35,660 nucleotides of DNA from a virus (IMGVR_UViG_3300023220_000433:1-35660); one strand, 5' to 3'. Shown: positions 21,651-29,801, counted from the stretch's first letter. Notes: generated by a model not told the origin, from the letters alone. Translations and numbers: made by a program.

Positions 21651-22793
21651 TTAGCTTGTGTGTGGGCCAGCGAAAGTGGCAATAACGGTAGAACCGAAAT
21701 CTTCACTATCAAACTGTAGTTTCTTAACGCCATAGATCATCCTAGCTTCAATACCACGGTCATAGTCGTAGTCTTTGAGTTGCTCTTTAAAGATCAATGG
21801 AACGTTCCCACCGGTTTCTTTAAGGTCTTCTAGGGCACCACTAAAGCGAGATGCGAAAGAAGCAGCATTCCGGCCACAAAGTATGGCACGCCGCACGTTA
21901 GGAAGAGCAGCAGAAGTTGCGCTGCTTTGACCAAAGGCCACACGGAATGAAGGGATAATGTTCACATTGGCGTATTTACCAACTGGTTGAACACTATATG
22001 CGCTAGCTGTCATGATAGGGTTACCATCAATCTTGCCACCTTCCATTGCTGACAGATAGTTAATGTACCACTGGATTTTACCAGAAGTGTCACGTTTCAA
22101 GTCTGTTAGCTGTTCAAAAGAAATGAACAAGTCAAACTCTTGACCTTCCAAAGGTTCCACATGTGGATATGTACGCCCGAGTTGCTCAACAGAAGCATCA
22201 ATCAAATCAAGTGCAAAAGTATCGCTTGAAGTAAGTGATTCATCGTTGGCAGCCCCACCAGCACGGATAACGCGGTTAGCGGTAGGTGCATTAATAGTAT
22301 TAAGCCCTTGCACGATAGTACGGTCAGCCCCTGAATAAACAGTGGTATCAACAGTAATCGTGGTGGAGTTAACACCTGCGAGTTGGTTAAAAACTGATGC
22401 ATCTAAACGTGAAGCGTGCCAGTCAGGCAATTGCTTACGAGCGCGTTGCTGGAATGGTACCAGAGTACGAGCTTGTTCAATTGTTTCATCGTTTGGTGAA
22501 AGTACAGCGTGACGAACCACGTTGTATTGCATTGAGAAAGCCTGTAAGTCCAGCGCTTCTTCGTTACCAGTTAGTGTGCCACCTTCAGTTTTACCAATTC
22601 CAGTAAGAATCCCAGTAAAGTTAAAAGTAACGTCATCACCTGCTCTGGCGTTGTCTAGCTCTTCAGCACGCATAATGGTGCCTCGGCTAGCCATACGACC
22701 AAAAGAGGTATTTTTCATCATATCGACAAATCCCTCAACCGACCATAGTTTGACGGTTAAAGCATTTCCCGTAAGCATTGATGTCTCAGCCAT
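21651..22793 (-). CDS. major capsid protein (DUF4043 / N4-gp56-like)
   Basis: A 380-residue protein matching the DUF4043-type capsid family: N-terminal ETSMLTGNALTVKLWSVEGFVDMMKNTSF, then a GDDVTFNF..TG segment, QYNVVRHAV (about 89-97), and RRAILCGRNAASFASRFSGA toward the C-terminus. It should adopt the HK97 fold and build the shell. CGGAGG lies at ideal spacing before the ATG. A terminator and a candidate promoter lie upstream, which may allow high expression separate from the scaffold. Confidence 0.85.
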   Translation of the reverse strand: MAETSMLTGNALTVKLWSVEGFVDMMKNTSFGRMASRGTIMRAEELDNARAGDDVTFNFTGILTGIGKTEGGTLTGNEEALDLQAFSMQYNVVRHAVLSPNDETIEQARTLVPFQQRARKQLPDWHASRLDASVFNQLAGVNSTTITVDTTVYSGADRTIVQGLNTINAPTANRVIRAGGAANDESLTSSDTFALDLIDASVEQLGRTYPHVEPLEGQEFDLFISFEQLTDLKRDTSGKIQWYINYLSAMEGGKIDGNPIMTASAYSVQPVGKYANVNIIPSFRVAFGQSSATSAALPNVRRAILCGRNAASFASRFSGALEDLKETGGNVPLIFKEQLKDYDYDRGIEARMIYGVKKLQFDSEDFGSTVIATFAGPHTS

Positions 22794-22815
22794 CTTAGCC
22801 TCCGTAATTAAGTTA

Positions 22816-22865
22816 AGTATCTAAAGCAGCCCCAATGACTACTTCCTTTTTTTCTCTTAGATACT
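22816..22865 (-). promoter_or_regulatory. hairpin in the capsid-gene leader
   Basis: AGTATCTAA at 22816-22824 and TTAGATACT at 22857-22865 are perfect nine-base inverted arms around a 32-base loop. The loop contains an AAAAAGGAAG string on the minus strand. The element lies in the untranslated leader, 23 bases before the capsid ATG. It could stabilise the mRNA or control translation. Confidence 0.45.
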
Positions 22866-22899
22866 GCTTGTTTTACGGCCCAGCGAAGGCGTGAAGAGA

Positions 22900-22928
22900 A
22901 TCATATTTCAAAACATACTAGTGATAAA
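22900..22928 (-). promoter_or_regulatory. candidate promoter for capsid gene
   Basis: On the minus strand, TATGAT (22900-22905, five of six to consensus) lies 17 bases downstream of TTTATC (22923-22928, weak -35). It is situated after the scaffold terminator and before the capsid gene, which is where a separate promoter would make sense. The weak -35 keeps this tentative. Confidence 0.3.
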
Positions 22929-22966
22929 GCGCACTGTCGCTATTTGTATAGCTTACCAAAGAATAA

Positions 22967-22984
22967 AGGGGCCGTAAAGCCCCT
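22967..22984 (-). terminator. rho-independent terminator after scaffold gene
   Basis: On the minus strand, AGGGGC pairs with GCCCCT around a six-base loop (TTTACG), followed by the T-rich TTATTCTTT. It begins four bases beyond the end of the scaffold coding sequence. It would terminate or attenuate leftward transcription between scaffold and capsid genes. Confidence 0.7.
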
Positions 22985-22988
22985 CTAT

Positions 22989-23939
22989 CTATCCAACATG
23001 TTTATGGGCTTTCTTAAACATCTGCTTGGTATCATTCTTCATAATATCATCCATGCTCATATTAAAGATAGCGTCAGGACTAGCCCCATCATTATTGGTA
23101 GCTGGACTACCTCCAATGAGGGATGTATTTTTCTTCATATTCTTTTTAAGGTTTTGCAAGTTAGGAGCCTTTTTAGACTTGGGATCAGATTTAACTGGCT
23201 CATAACCATGAGCTTTAGCCATCTCCACAATTGTCTCAGCTGGGTTTCTACCTGTTGGGGCCAGTTGACGGAACAATTCTAGCTTCTGGTTTTCAAGATG
23301 AGAGTTGATCTGTGCCATTGTAGCAGTTGGATACTGTAATTGGATAAGCTGTGTTTCCCTCTGTTTTACAAAGGCTAGGGCAGCATCATAATCATTATCA
23401 GGGTTAGACTGTTTAAACTGTCCCTCAAGTATCTGAACGCCTCTAAGCTCACCCATGGTCTTTTGAGCTTGTTGAGTTTCCTCAGTTGTTTTGCTTAATC
23501 CTTCCACCTGTTGTCTAAGCTGTCTGATCTGCCAATCTTTATGCTCATCGGGGTCAAGGTCTTGGTCGGGTTCAGGGTCACGATTTTCTTGTGGAGCTGC
23601 TGGCTGTTGAGCCATTTGCATAGCTTCGTTAAAACCTTGCTGCTTAGCCTGAGCTTCCTTAAGTTTAGCGAGCTCCTCTTTAGCTTCCTTAACCTCATGG
23701 CGCATTCTAGCCCATGCAGTCTTTTCTTTTTTAGGAGGGGTGTCATCTGACTCTTCTTCCTGCTCTTCTTCTTCCTCTGGCTCAGCCTCTTCCTGTACTT
23801 CTTCATCGGCTGGAGTTACTTCTTCTTCAGCCTGATCAACAACCTCTTCAGATTGAGCTTGGGCTTCATCATCATTTTGTGATTCTGCAATTTGACGTTT
23901 TAAATCTTCTCGAACTTCTTCTAAGTTTCCTAATACCAT
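22989..23939 (-). CDS. capsid scaffolding protein
   Basis: A 316-residue highly charged, helical protein. An acidic stretch (about residues 23-68, many Glu and Asp) is followed by coiled-coil helices (ARMRHEVKEAKEELAKLKEAQ) and a basic C-terminal region (SKKAPNLQNLKKNMKKN). Position between portal and capsid genes, composition and length all fit a phage scaffolding protein. It would direct capsid assembly and then leave the head. AGGAGAA precedes the ATG. The intergenic palindrome at 23958-23971 lies just upstream. Confidence 0.75.
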   Translation of the reverse strand: MVLGNLEEVREDLKRQIAESQNDDEAQAQSEEVVDQAEEEVTPADEEVQEEAEPEEEEEQEEESDDTPPKKEKTAWARMRHEVKEAKEELAKLKEAQAKQQGFNEAMQMAQQPAAPQENRDPEPDQDLDPDEHKDWQIRQLRQQVEGLSKTTEETQQAQKTMGELRGVQILEGQFKQSNPDNDYDAALAFVKQRETQLIQLQYPTATMAQINSHLENQKLELFRQLAPTGRNPAETIVEMAKAHGYEPVKSDPKSKKAPNLQNLKKNMKKNTSLIGGSPATNNDGASPDAIFNMSMDDIMKNDTKQMFKKAHKHVG

Positions 23940-23957
23940 GATATTTCTCCTGTTTAG

Positions 23958-23971
23958 GCCCTGGGCAGGGC
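23958..23971. repeat. intercistronic palindrome, copy 1
   Basis: GCCCTGGGCAGGGC, a nearly perfect palindrome between the portal and scaffold genes. The same core CCCTGGGCAGGG recurs at 29592-29605. It could be a hairpin that protects or terminates mRNA, or a protein-binding site. Confidence 0.7.
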
Positions 23972-24007
23972 TATATAGTTACGTTAACGTTGCTTGCATT
24001 TACTTGT

Positions 24008-26047
24008 CTAAGTAAAGCATTCTCCTCCGCCGTTTGTTGAGCTTCTGTGAGAATCTTTTTTGTTCTGAGCATCAGCAATATCTTTAGCGGCCCTAGCTTT
24101 TTGTGCTTCAATAACAGAGGCTTGTAGTTCAGATTCAACCTGTTGCTGCTGCTGAGCGGCTTGTGCTTGAGCCTGGGCCTGCTGTTGATCAGGTTGTAAA
24201 GCTTCTTTAAGTTGTTGCTTGTCTTTCTCTTTAACATTAGGCGCATAGTTAATAACAATAGGAAGTATTCTCCTAGCTGCTGCTGGATCAATCTGTCCTA
24301 TGTCCCTACTGAATGAAGACAGGAAGTTAAATGTCTCCTGCTTCTGCGTGGCAGACGTTGGAGCTTCACCAATATCAATATCGTATTCGTCAGTCATTCT
24401 ATCTTCTGTAAGCTCTTCGTATCTGTCAGCACCTTGTGGGCCTATAATCTTCACAAGTCTACCAGTAGAGTTCTCAGCCAGCATTCTCATGAATGTAACC
24501 ATTAAGCGAGCATGTTCAATTTGATATAAGGCAATGGCGTCGAAGTAAGTGGCCAGGGTAGCCAAGACCTGGTTAATACGTTGGGCTTCCAGCAATGCTG
24601 ATACCTGGCTATTAGCGCTGGCGCCTAAGAACTCTCTGTTAATGCCACTTGTTTCGCTAAGGGAACGGTCAGCAATCTGATAGATGTTTTCAAAGCCTGA
24701 AGGCAAAGCGCCTGTGGCTTTAGGTTGAATCTTACCGCCTGATAAAGCACCATCCGCTACCTTAATGGCCGCTCTGGTAGTAGCGTATTGGCCTTCAAAG
24801 CGCGCAGGGTCTTCAACAGCGCTCTCCTCATACATAACACCACCTTTAGAGTTGGAGGCGATAACATAAAGAATCTCTGTAAAGGCTTTGTTGGCATAAC
24901 GCGCAGGGTCTTGCATCCCTTTAACCATGCCATACCAACTACGGTCACGGGGGTTATAGTTAGCTGTTTTAAACTTAATGGTGAATCCCTGCTGATCAGG
25001 GGACTTGAACTTTTTGAATACTGTGGTGCCAGAAAGAACAGACGTATAATAAACCTTCCTTTGAAACTCTTGGTACTCAAGATCAATGCCAAACCGCTCA
25101 AATAACACATCTAAGTCACGCTTAATGGTGGGCGTCATTACAAGATATTCATCTAAAGGATCAAACTCAAAGATGTCCTCTACCTCTTCAGGGGTAGATA
25201 CATTCGCCCTGTTGCCCTTCATGGCTATCATCATGTTGGCAAGAATGCTTACAGTAGCGGGGTCTTCTATTTCAAATAGGGGATTCTTAGCGCGGAAATA
25301 CTTATCTAGACTCCACCATTGGTAGTAATATACCTCAACAAGATCTTCTTCTGCCTGTCCGCCACCGCTAATCTTGTCGTATTCTCCACCTACAGGATTA
25401 TAAACAAAGTTGGAACTCTCATCTCCTGTGTATCTCTGGAAGTCTTCTTCCTTGCTTCCTTTAAAACGCTTCAAAGCTTCCTGAAGGCCAAAAGCTTTTC
25501 TACGCCACGTCCAACGGGCATCTAATATGTTCGGTTCCTGGGCTTGAGGATCCCAGCCAACGTCATTATAACGGATGACTTCAGACTGAACCTCTCCATC
25601 AGGATTGCTCTCGTAAGTGATATTAGTATCAACAGCCCCATAACCAGTAACAAGCATCTCACGATCCTGGCGAGACTCCAGCTGATCCATGTTAGCGTTC
25701 TTTCTTGCATAATCAGATATGCCATTCATATAAATAGAAAGCTCTTGCTGTGAAGGGTTCTCTATAAGTCTGGCTTGATAATCTGGCTTACGTCTTAGCT
25801 GAACCATAAACCCACAAACAGCATCCACAAAAGGCTTTACCTTATTGAAAACAACAGCGCTTCTTTGGCCTTTATCCTCAACAGTGGCAGAGTAGTGCAT
25901 TTCATCACCAGCGTGGAAAGCGTGTGCCTCTCGTGCATCCCTGTATTGTCCTCCCAAGCCAGAATACGTAATATTCTTGTGCTTGGTCCATTGGTCTATT
26001 AATTTTGAATCTTTGGGTAGGGGCATCTTACCAGGTACTAATATCAT
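24008..26047 (-). CDS. portal protein, P22-like (C-terminus apparently frameshifted)
   Basis: A 679-residue portal of the P22 type: N-terminal DSKLIDQWTKHKNITYSG, VKPFVDAVCGFMVQLRRKPD, the central SETSGINREFLGASANSQVSALLEAQRINQVLATLATYFDAIALYQ region (about 470-515), and a Gln-rich C-terminal helix. Twelve subunits form the DNA channel. It overlaps the large terminase gene by 20 bases. After DIADAQNKK the frame ends in an odd DSHRSSTNGGGECFT, while the +1 frame continues smoothly (KILTEAQQTAEENALLRQVN) to a stop at 23971. An extra A in the six-A run at 24056-24061 explains this; the intact product would be about 690 residues. Confidence 0.85.
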   Translation of the reverse strand: MILVPGKMPLPKDSKLIDQWTKHKNITYSGLGGQYRDAREAHAFHAGDEMHYSATVEDKGQRSAVVFNKVKPFVDAVCGFMVQLRRKPDYQARLIENPSQQELSIYMNGISDYARKNANMDQLESRQDREMLVTGYGAVDTNITYESNPDGEVQSEVIRYNDVGWDPQAQEPNILDARWTWRRKAFGLQEALKRFKGSKEEDFQRYTGDESSNFVYNPVGGEYDKISGGGQAEEDLVEVYYYQWWSLDKYFRAKNPLFEIEDPATVSILANMMIAMKGNRANVSTPEEVEDIFEFDPLDEYLVMTPTIKRDLDVLFERFGIDLEYQEFQRKVYYTSVLSGTTVFKKFKSPDQQGFTIKFKTANYNPRDRSWYGMVKGMQDPARYANKAFTEILYVIASNSKGGVMYEESAVEDPARFEGQYATTRAAIKVADGALSGGKIQPKATGALPSGFENIYQIADRSLSETSGINREFLGASANSQVSALLEAQRINQVLATLATYFDAIALYQIEHARLMVTFMRMLAENSTGRLVKIIGPQGADRYEELTEDRMTDEYDIDIGEAPTSATQKQETFNFLSSFSRDIGQIDPAAARRILPIVINYAPNVKEKDKQQLKEALQPDQQQAQAQAQAAQQQQQVESELQASVIEAQKARAAKDIADAQNKKDSHRSSTNGGGECFT

Positions 26048-27575
26048 CTTCTCTGAAGTTATTTAACTCATCTCGATAACTTCCTCTGACACGGTTTAGA
26101 ACCATCTCAACTTTCGGGAAGCTGGCGTAGACATTCTCATCCAATACACGGGCAAGGGCGTCTAACATATCGTCATGCCGACCTACGGGGAAGGTCATCA
26201 TCTCTTCAATAAACTTGTCTACCAATTCAATGGTATCCCCCTCAATAGTAGTATAGAGTATCTTCCGTGGCAAGTACATCCTTCCAGCTTCGAAAATAGG
26301 AATCAATCTTCTGATTCTATCCTCCTTCTTCATGATCCCACCAACCTCTATAACTTGGAATCTATAGTTAATATCAGCCTGGGCTTTTCTTAAATAATAA
26401 GAGTCTGTCATCATCCCATACTTCTCACAAGCTACTTTAGGTGGCTTCAGACTTAGCTTATTCCATTTCTTATGCAGAGTTATTAGCTTTTGGATTCTCT
26501 CAGTTGGGTTTAATCTGTCCCTGACTATATCCAATAAGTAGTAGTTGTTGTCATTAGACATCCCTATTACCATCATGGCCGTAAAGTCTGGGTTGTCAGA
26601 TTGTTTCTTCTTCTTCTCGTTAGCAGGATCATACAGAATGTATATGTTCATGCCCTGGGGTGTGAAGTTCTTGGAGAGGTTATTGTAATAAGAAATCCAG
26701 CTCTTCTTGAACTCTCCCCCACCCACAGGTGCTGGGTTCTGTTGATATTGCCCAGCATAGCCATAAGGCCCAAGGTCAGAGAGCTTCTGATCTAATACCT
26801 CTCTGGTAAGCCTTCCAGGATTTAAAAGCTCCCCATCGTCTAAACGCCATTTCCTATTGTTAACCTCAATAAATGTCTTCTTGTTGAATTCAGCAGGCAA
26901 GATAAGGTTATGCCAATCTCCACGCTCTATCAGGTGACCAGCAGGATCATTCTCATGTAACCTCTGCATCACTAAAACCACCTTGGACTGACCAGGCTTG
27001 TTCTGACGTGTGAGGAAGGATTGATCTATCCAGGCATTAGTTTTGTTCCTAATCGTTTCAGAGAGAGCCTCATCAGCCTTTACGGGGTCATCCAGAATAA
27101 GATAGTCAGCCCCCATACCAAGAATAGAGCCACCAACAGAGGTAGCCTTCCTAAACCCTCTCTGCGTGGTCTGGAACATATCCTTCTGGTTTTGATCTCT
27201 TGCAATCTTTGTATCTGGAAAAGCCTGTTTGAATATCTCACTTTCTATGACAAGACGTGTGTCAGTACTGTGGCGGGTGGCTAACTCATGGGAATAGGAG
27301 GCCGCTATGATCTGTCTGGTGGGGTCTCTGCCTAGAAGCCAGGCTGTCCAGGCTATGGTAATGCTTATGGACTTCAGCTCACGGGGAGGCATGTTAACGT
27401 TCAATCTAAGTATCTCACCCCTCTCAACAGCTTGGAGGTGCTCCACAATGCAATCAATGTGCCAGTTGCTTATGTACTCATTCCCAGGAGATACCTGATG
27501 GAATACCTGCTCAGTGAACGCTAACTGGTCATTGGCTAATATTGCTGTATATTCTTCATTGGAAGGCTTGGTCAT
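26028..27575 (-). CDS. terL: terminase large subunit
   Basis: A 515-residue packaging motor. The ATPase half has a Walker A-like PPRELKS (residues 63-69; PPRHGKS in many relatives), the C-motif region and Walker B YLILDDP (158-164). The nuclease half has ILYDPAN, then YYLLDIVRDRL, CEKYG, and GRHDDMLDALA near the C-terminus. It would cut concatemers and drive DNA into the head with TerS. The start overlaps the previous gene's stop as ATGA. Its relation to P22-like portals fits headful packaging. Confidence 0.9.
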   Translation of the reverse strand: MTKPSNEEYTAILANDQLAFTEQVFHQVSPGNEYISNWHIDCIVEHLQAVERGEILRLNVNMPPRELKSISITIAWTAWLLGRDPTRQIIAASYSHELATRHSTDTRLVIESEIFKQAFPDTKIARDQNQKDMFQTTQRGFRKATSVGGSILGMGADYLILDDPVKADEALSETIRNKTNAWIDQSFLTRQNKPGQSKVVLVMQRLHENDPAGHLIERGDWHNLILPAEFNKKTFIEVNNRKWRLDDGELLNPGRLTREVLDQKLSDLGPYGYAGQYQQNPAPVGGGEFKKSWISYYNNLSKNFTPQGMNIYILYDPANEKKKKQSDNPDFTAMMVIGMSNDNNYYLLDIVRDRLNPTERIQKLITLHKKWNKLSLKPPKVACEKYGMMTDSYYLRKAQADINYRFQVIEVGGIMKKEDRIRRLIPIFEAGRMYLPRKILYTTIEGDTIELVDKFIEEMMTFPVGRHDDMLDALARVLDENVYASFPKVEMVLNRVRGSYRDELNNFREDDISTW

Positions 27576-27721
27576 TTCTTAAGTAGCTTCTGCCAGAAAG
27601 TTTTCTTTTCATTGAGCTCTCTAATCCGCCTTTCACAAGAAGCGTTCTTGCTCGAGAGATTCCCAAGTAATCCTTCCAGTGTATCTATCCTGTCTTCCAA
27701 CGCTTGCATCCTGTCAGCCAT
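27572..27721 (-). CDS. small coiled-coil protein (49 aa) before terL
   Basis: A 49-residue helical protein, MADRMQALEDRIDTLEGLLGNLSSKN..., with heptad Leu/Ile spacing, ending KKTFWQKLLKK. GGAG lies at good spacing and its stop overlaps the terminase start (ATGA), so it is translated with TerL. It could be a dimerising partner in packaging; this is inference from position. Confidence 0.6.
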   Translation of the reverse strand: MADRMQALEDRIDTLEGLLGNLSSKNASCERRIRELNEKKTFWQKLLKK

Positions 27722-27730
27722 AACGATCTC

Positions 27731-27916
27731 CTCAGTTTATATTTGTATTTATATACCCACAAACCACTCAAACATTTCCACCCTCCGCTTTGCTTGTGTT
27801 TTCGTACTGAGAGAAGTTAACTAACCCACTGTTATATATAACTATTTCAAAAACACTATTTTGGCTATTTTGGCCTTCTTTTGCACCGGTGCGTGTGAGC
27901 CCTCTCAGTTTATATT
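27731..27916. repeat. palindrome-rich noncoding segment bounded by 13-bp direct repeats
   Basis: CTCAGTTTATATT occurs at 27731-27743 and again at 27904-27916. One copy spans the end of the upstream gene, the other the ribosome site of the gene before terL. The 160 bases between hold AGTTAACT (27815-27822), GTTATATATAAC (27831-27842), CTATTTTGG twice in tandem (27856-27873) and GCACCGGTGC (27883-27892). No gene longer than a few codons is present. It looks like an insertion into a once-continuous operon, or a control or packaging site. Confidence 0.65.
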
Positions 27917-28132
27917 AGAATAATCCCACTCTGGTTCATCTATAAGAAATGTGTGGACAAAGCCGTCCCCAGATTGATCACCTAGCCACATAGCCGCGTC
28001 CACTTGGCTACTGAAAATAGCATCCTTCTTACGAAATACACCTGTCTGTTTATCTTCATAGCAACTACAGGCGAGATAAACAAATTGTGTATCAGCCAAA
28101 TCTTGATTATGCATGTCTTTTGGATTAGTCAT
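27905..28132 (-). CDS. hypothetical protein (75 aa)
   Basis: A 75-residue acidic protein: TNPKDMHNQDLADTQFVYLACSCYED, then KDAIFSSQVDAAMWLGDQSG, ending DEPEWDYSNIN. I chose the ATG at 28132 because it overlaps the previous gene's stop by eight bases. No canonical ribosome site is visible, so translation may depend on coupling. Family unknown. Confidence 0.6.
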   Translation of the reverse strand: MTNPKDMHNQDLADTQFVYLACSCYEDKQTGVFRKKDAIFSSQVDAAMWLGDQSGDGFVHTFLIDEPEWDYSNIN

Positions 28133-28301
28133 AACTAATATGCAAAGCAATTACGTACCCAAAACATAAGGCAAACCAACAGGACAGCCCAAGCGCATAG
28201 TAAGGGTTGCCATAGTTCATCTGGTATAATGCAAATATACTAGCCCAAAAATGCACTATGAAAGCCATGCCAATTAACGTGCCAACCATAAATATTCTCA
28301 T
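28125..28301 (-). CDS. small two-TM membrane protein (58 aa)
   Basis: A 58-residue protein with two membrane segments, about residues 4-25 (FMVGTLIGMAFIVHFWASIFAL) and 35-54. The start forms an ATGA overlap with the upstream gene's stop, with AGGT before it. Such a gene is unexpected between the small and large terminase genes. Function unknown. Confidence 0.65.
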   Translation of the reverse strand: MRIFMVGTLIGMAFIVHFWASIFALYQMNYGNPYYALGLSCWFALCFGYVIALHISYD

Positions 28302-28669
28302 CTTAACCTGTTTTTTCTTAACTTTTTAATCAGACGGGAATCAGAAAAGCTTGGCTGAACTGCTGTTATAGACCTATGGCCCGTAATCCACCTGAAGAAT
28401 GATATTCTTCCTGGTGAACACCACCCTGAAGGATCACTTTCCACAAACAGCAATCGGGGGAGCTCTCCTTGAATTAAGTCCAGAACTAACATCACGTGGC
28501 ACACAACCACCTTCTTGTAATAATGCTCAGCCATCTTGGTGAAGCCGTTCTTATCCTCCATCGACCCCTTCTTGAGAAGACGAACGCTCTTATACCTATC
28601 CCATTTCAACAAGCAATGCTGGGTGCGCCACCCCTCTTTCTGAAATAAGCCATTCTTATCTATTGGCAT
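28298..28669 (-). CDS. hypothetical basic protein (123 aa)
   Basis: A 123-residue basic protein with TQHCLLKWDRYKSVRLL, a hydrophobic strand KKVVVCHVMLVLDLI, and FFRWITGHRSITAVQPSF. The start shares a base with the small terminase stop (TAATG) and the stop overlaps the next ATG (ATGA), so it is translated as part of the packaging operon. Not recognised. Confidence 0.6.
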   Translation of the reverse strand: MPIDKNGLFQKEGWRTQHCLLKWDRYKSVRLLKKGSMEDKNGFTKMAEHYYKKVVVCHVMLVLDLIQGELPRLLFVESDPSGWCSPGRISFFRWITGHRSITAVQPSFSDSRLIKKLRKNRLR

Positions 28670-29088
28670 TACTTGCTCTTATTCCTTTCCAAGAACCTCT
28701 TCACGATGCTTTCCTGATCCTTACTGATATTATTAACCACAACGATGGGCTTCTCATCCAATATGCCCGTTATTTTGGCCATATCCATGTAAGCTCCCCT
28801 TATGTTACCGGAGTCTTGTCTATTGGTGGCTATTCGCTGGGCTTTCTTCAACCCATTTATGATGTAATCCCTATCAACCTTATGATCTTTAAGGAGTTCT
28901 TCCTTTAATTCCTTAACCCTTGTTGCCACCTTGTGGTTGGACAATATCTTAGATGCCATCTCCCAAATGGACTTATCTTTTTCAGCTTCAGTAGAGTACC
29001 CAGCCTGCCTATAAGCCTCTGAGGCATTGTCTAGTTGTATATAGAGATTGGCGAAGGCTTCCTGCTTAATGGTAAGCTTGTTAGCCAT
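28669..29088 (-). CDS. terS: terminase small subunit (Terminase_2 type)
   Basis: A 139-residue protein with the Terminase_2 pattern: LTIKQEAFANLYIQLDNASEAYRQAGYS (about 5-32, helix-turn-helix), ASKILSNHKVATRVKELKEELL (45-66), then DRDYIINGLKKAQRIA. It would recognise the packaging start and load TerL, forming a ring in the process. It lies about 1.1 kb before terL, with four small genes and a noncoding segment between them. Confidence 0.85.
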   Translation of the reverse strand: MANKLTIKQEAFANLYIQLDNASEAYRQAGYSTEAEKDKSIWEMASKILSNHKVATRVKELKEELLKDHKVDRDYIINGLKKAQRIATNRQDSGNIRGAYMDMAKITGILDEKPIVVVNNISKDQESIVKRFLERNKSK

Positions 29089-29090
29089 GT

Positions 29091-29540
29091 CTATCTGTAC
29101 ACACCGTTTCTGTCTTTGTGATCTACTTTAACCCTAGCCACGTAGGTCATGGCGAAATGCATGATAGACTTTTCAGATTGGTGGATGGTAACGTCATGGG
29201 CTACTTTAGGGCCTCCACGGAACTCTAGGCATTCAGTGTCATTGTTGTATCTTACGGTGGCATATCCCCCTGCTCTACCGAATAGCTCTTGCACTTGATC
29301 TACAATATCCTGAGCAGCACTCTTCTTGGTCATAAGGTTAGGGGCATGAATGCTGGCCTGCTTTAATACTTCTTGCTGGTCTATCATTAAAGAGTTAGGT
29401 GCATTATTGTTAGGGCCAGCTATAACACCACCTTCATTGAAAGCAGGTACTGGTGGGAGGGAGGTTTCTTCCTCTACGGTCTGGGAGGCTTCTTCTTTAG
29501 CCATCTGTGTAAGAGCATGCTTTTGAATTCGTTGAAGCAT
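29091..29540 (-). CDS. hypothetical protein (149 aa)
   Basis: A 149-residue protein. The first half is acidic and low-complexity (AKEEASQTVEEETSLPPVPA). The rest includes DIVDQVQELFGRAGGYATVRYNNDTECLEFRGGPK and a C-terminal FAMTYVARVKVDHKD. No clear ribosome site; the ATG at 29540 is the first in frame. It sits directly upstream of terS. A role in packaging or DNA binding is possible but not shown. Confidence 0.6.
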   Translation of the reverse strand: MLQRIQKHALTQMAKEEASQTVEEETSLPPVPAFNEGGVIAGPNNNAPNSLMIDQQEVLKQASIHAPNLMTKKSAAQDIVDQVQELFGRAGGYATVRYNNDTECLEFRGGPKVAHDVTIHQSEKSIMHFAMTYVARVKVDHKDRNGVYR

Positions 29541-29591
29541 GGTTGATTTGTTGCCGTATGTGGCGATGCTTTCATCTTCACATCTGTTTAT

Positions 29592-29605
29592 ACCCTGGGC
29601 AGGGT
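29592..29605. repeat. palindrome, copy 2
   Basis: ACCCTGGGCAGGGT lies in the 78-bp gap 29541-29618 and shares the core CCCTGGGCAGGG with 23958-23971. On the minus strand it is in the leader of the gene at 29540. Both copies fall in intercistronic gaps of the same leftward unit. Confidence 0.7.
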
Positions 29606-29618
29606 GGGGGGTTGTAGT

Positions 29619-29801
29619 TTAAGTTCGTCCTTCAAAAATTCTTTTAGAGCCACCTGTTACGGATTTATGCTCTACATCGCTCAATCCATCATTATTGGGA
29701 TTACCCATATGAGAGCTACCACCCTCACGCTTTCTAGCTGCTCGTTTCTCTGCTTTGCTAGGACGTCCTGGATTAGCGTATGTTCCTTTTCCTGCGACCA
29801 T
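29619..29801 (-). CDS. small basic protein (60 aa)
   Basis: A 60-residue, strongly basic, Gly-rich protein: VAGKGTYANPGRPSKAEKRAARKREGG..., ending GGSKRIFEGRT. GGGGAA precedes the ATG. Likely disordered and able to bind nucleic acid. It is followed closely by another small basic gene, suggesting a pair. Not recognised. Confidence 0.55.
   Translation of the reverse strand: MVAGKGTYANPGRPSKAEKRAARKREGGSSHMGNPNNDGLSDVEHKSVTGGSKRIFEGRT

Noticed and set aside
24056-24062. Programmed -1 frameshift at AAAAAAG
   Set aside because: A -1 slip from the portal frame does not enter the protein-like frame; a +1 shift or loss of one A is needed.
23971-24291. Separate minus-strand gene overlapping the portal end
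   Set aside because: Most of it is a Leu/Lys-rich shadow. Only its last part looks like protein, and it is best explained as the displaced portal C-terminus.
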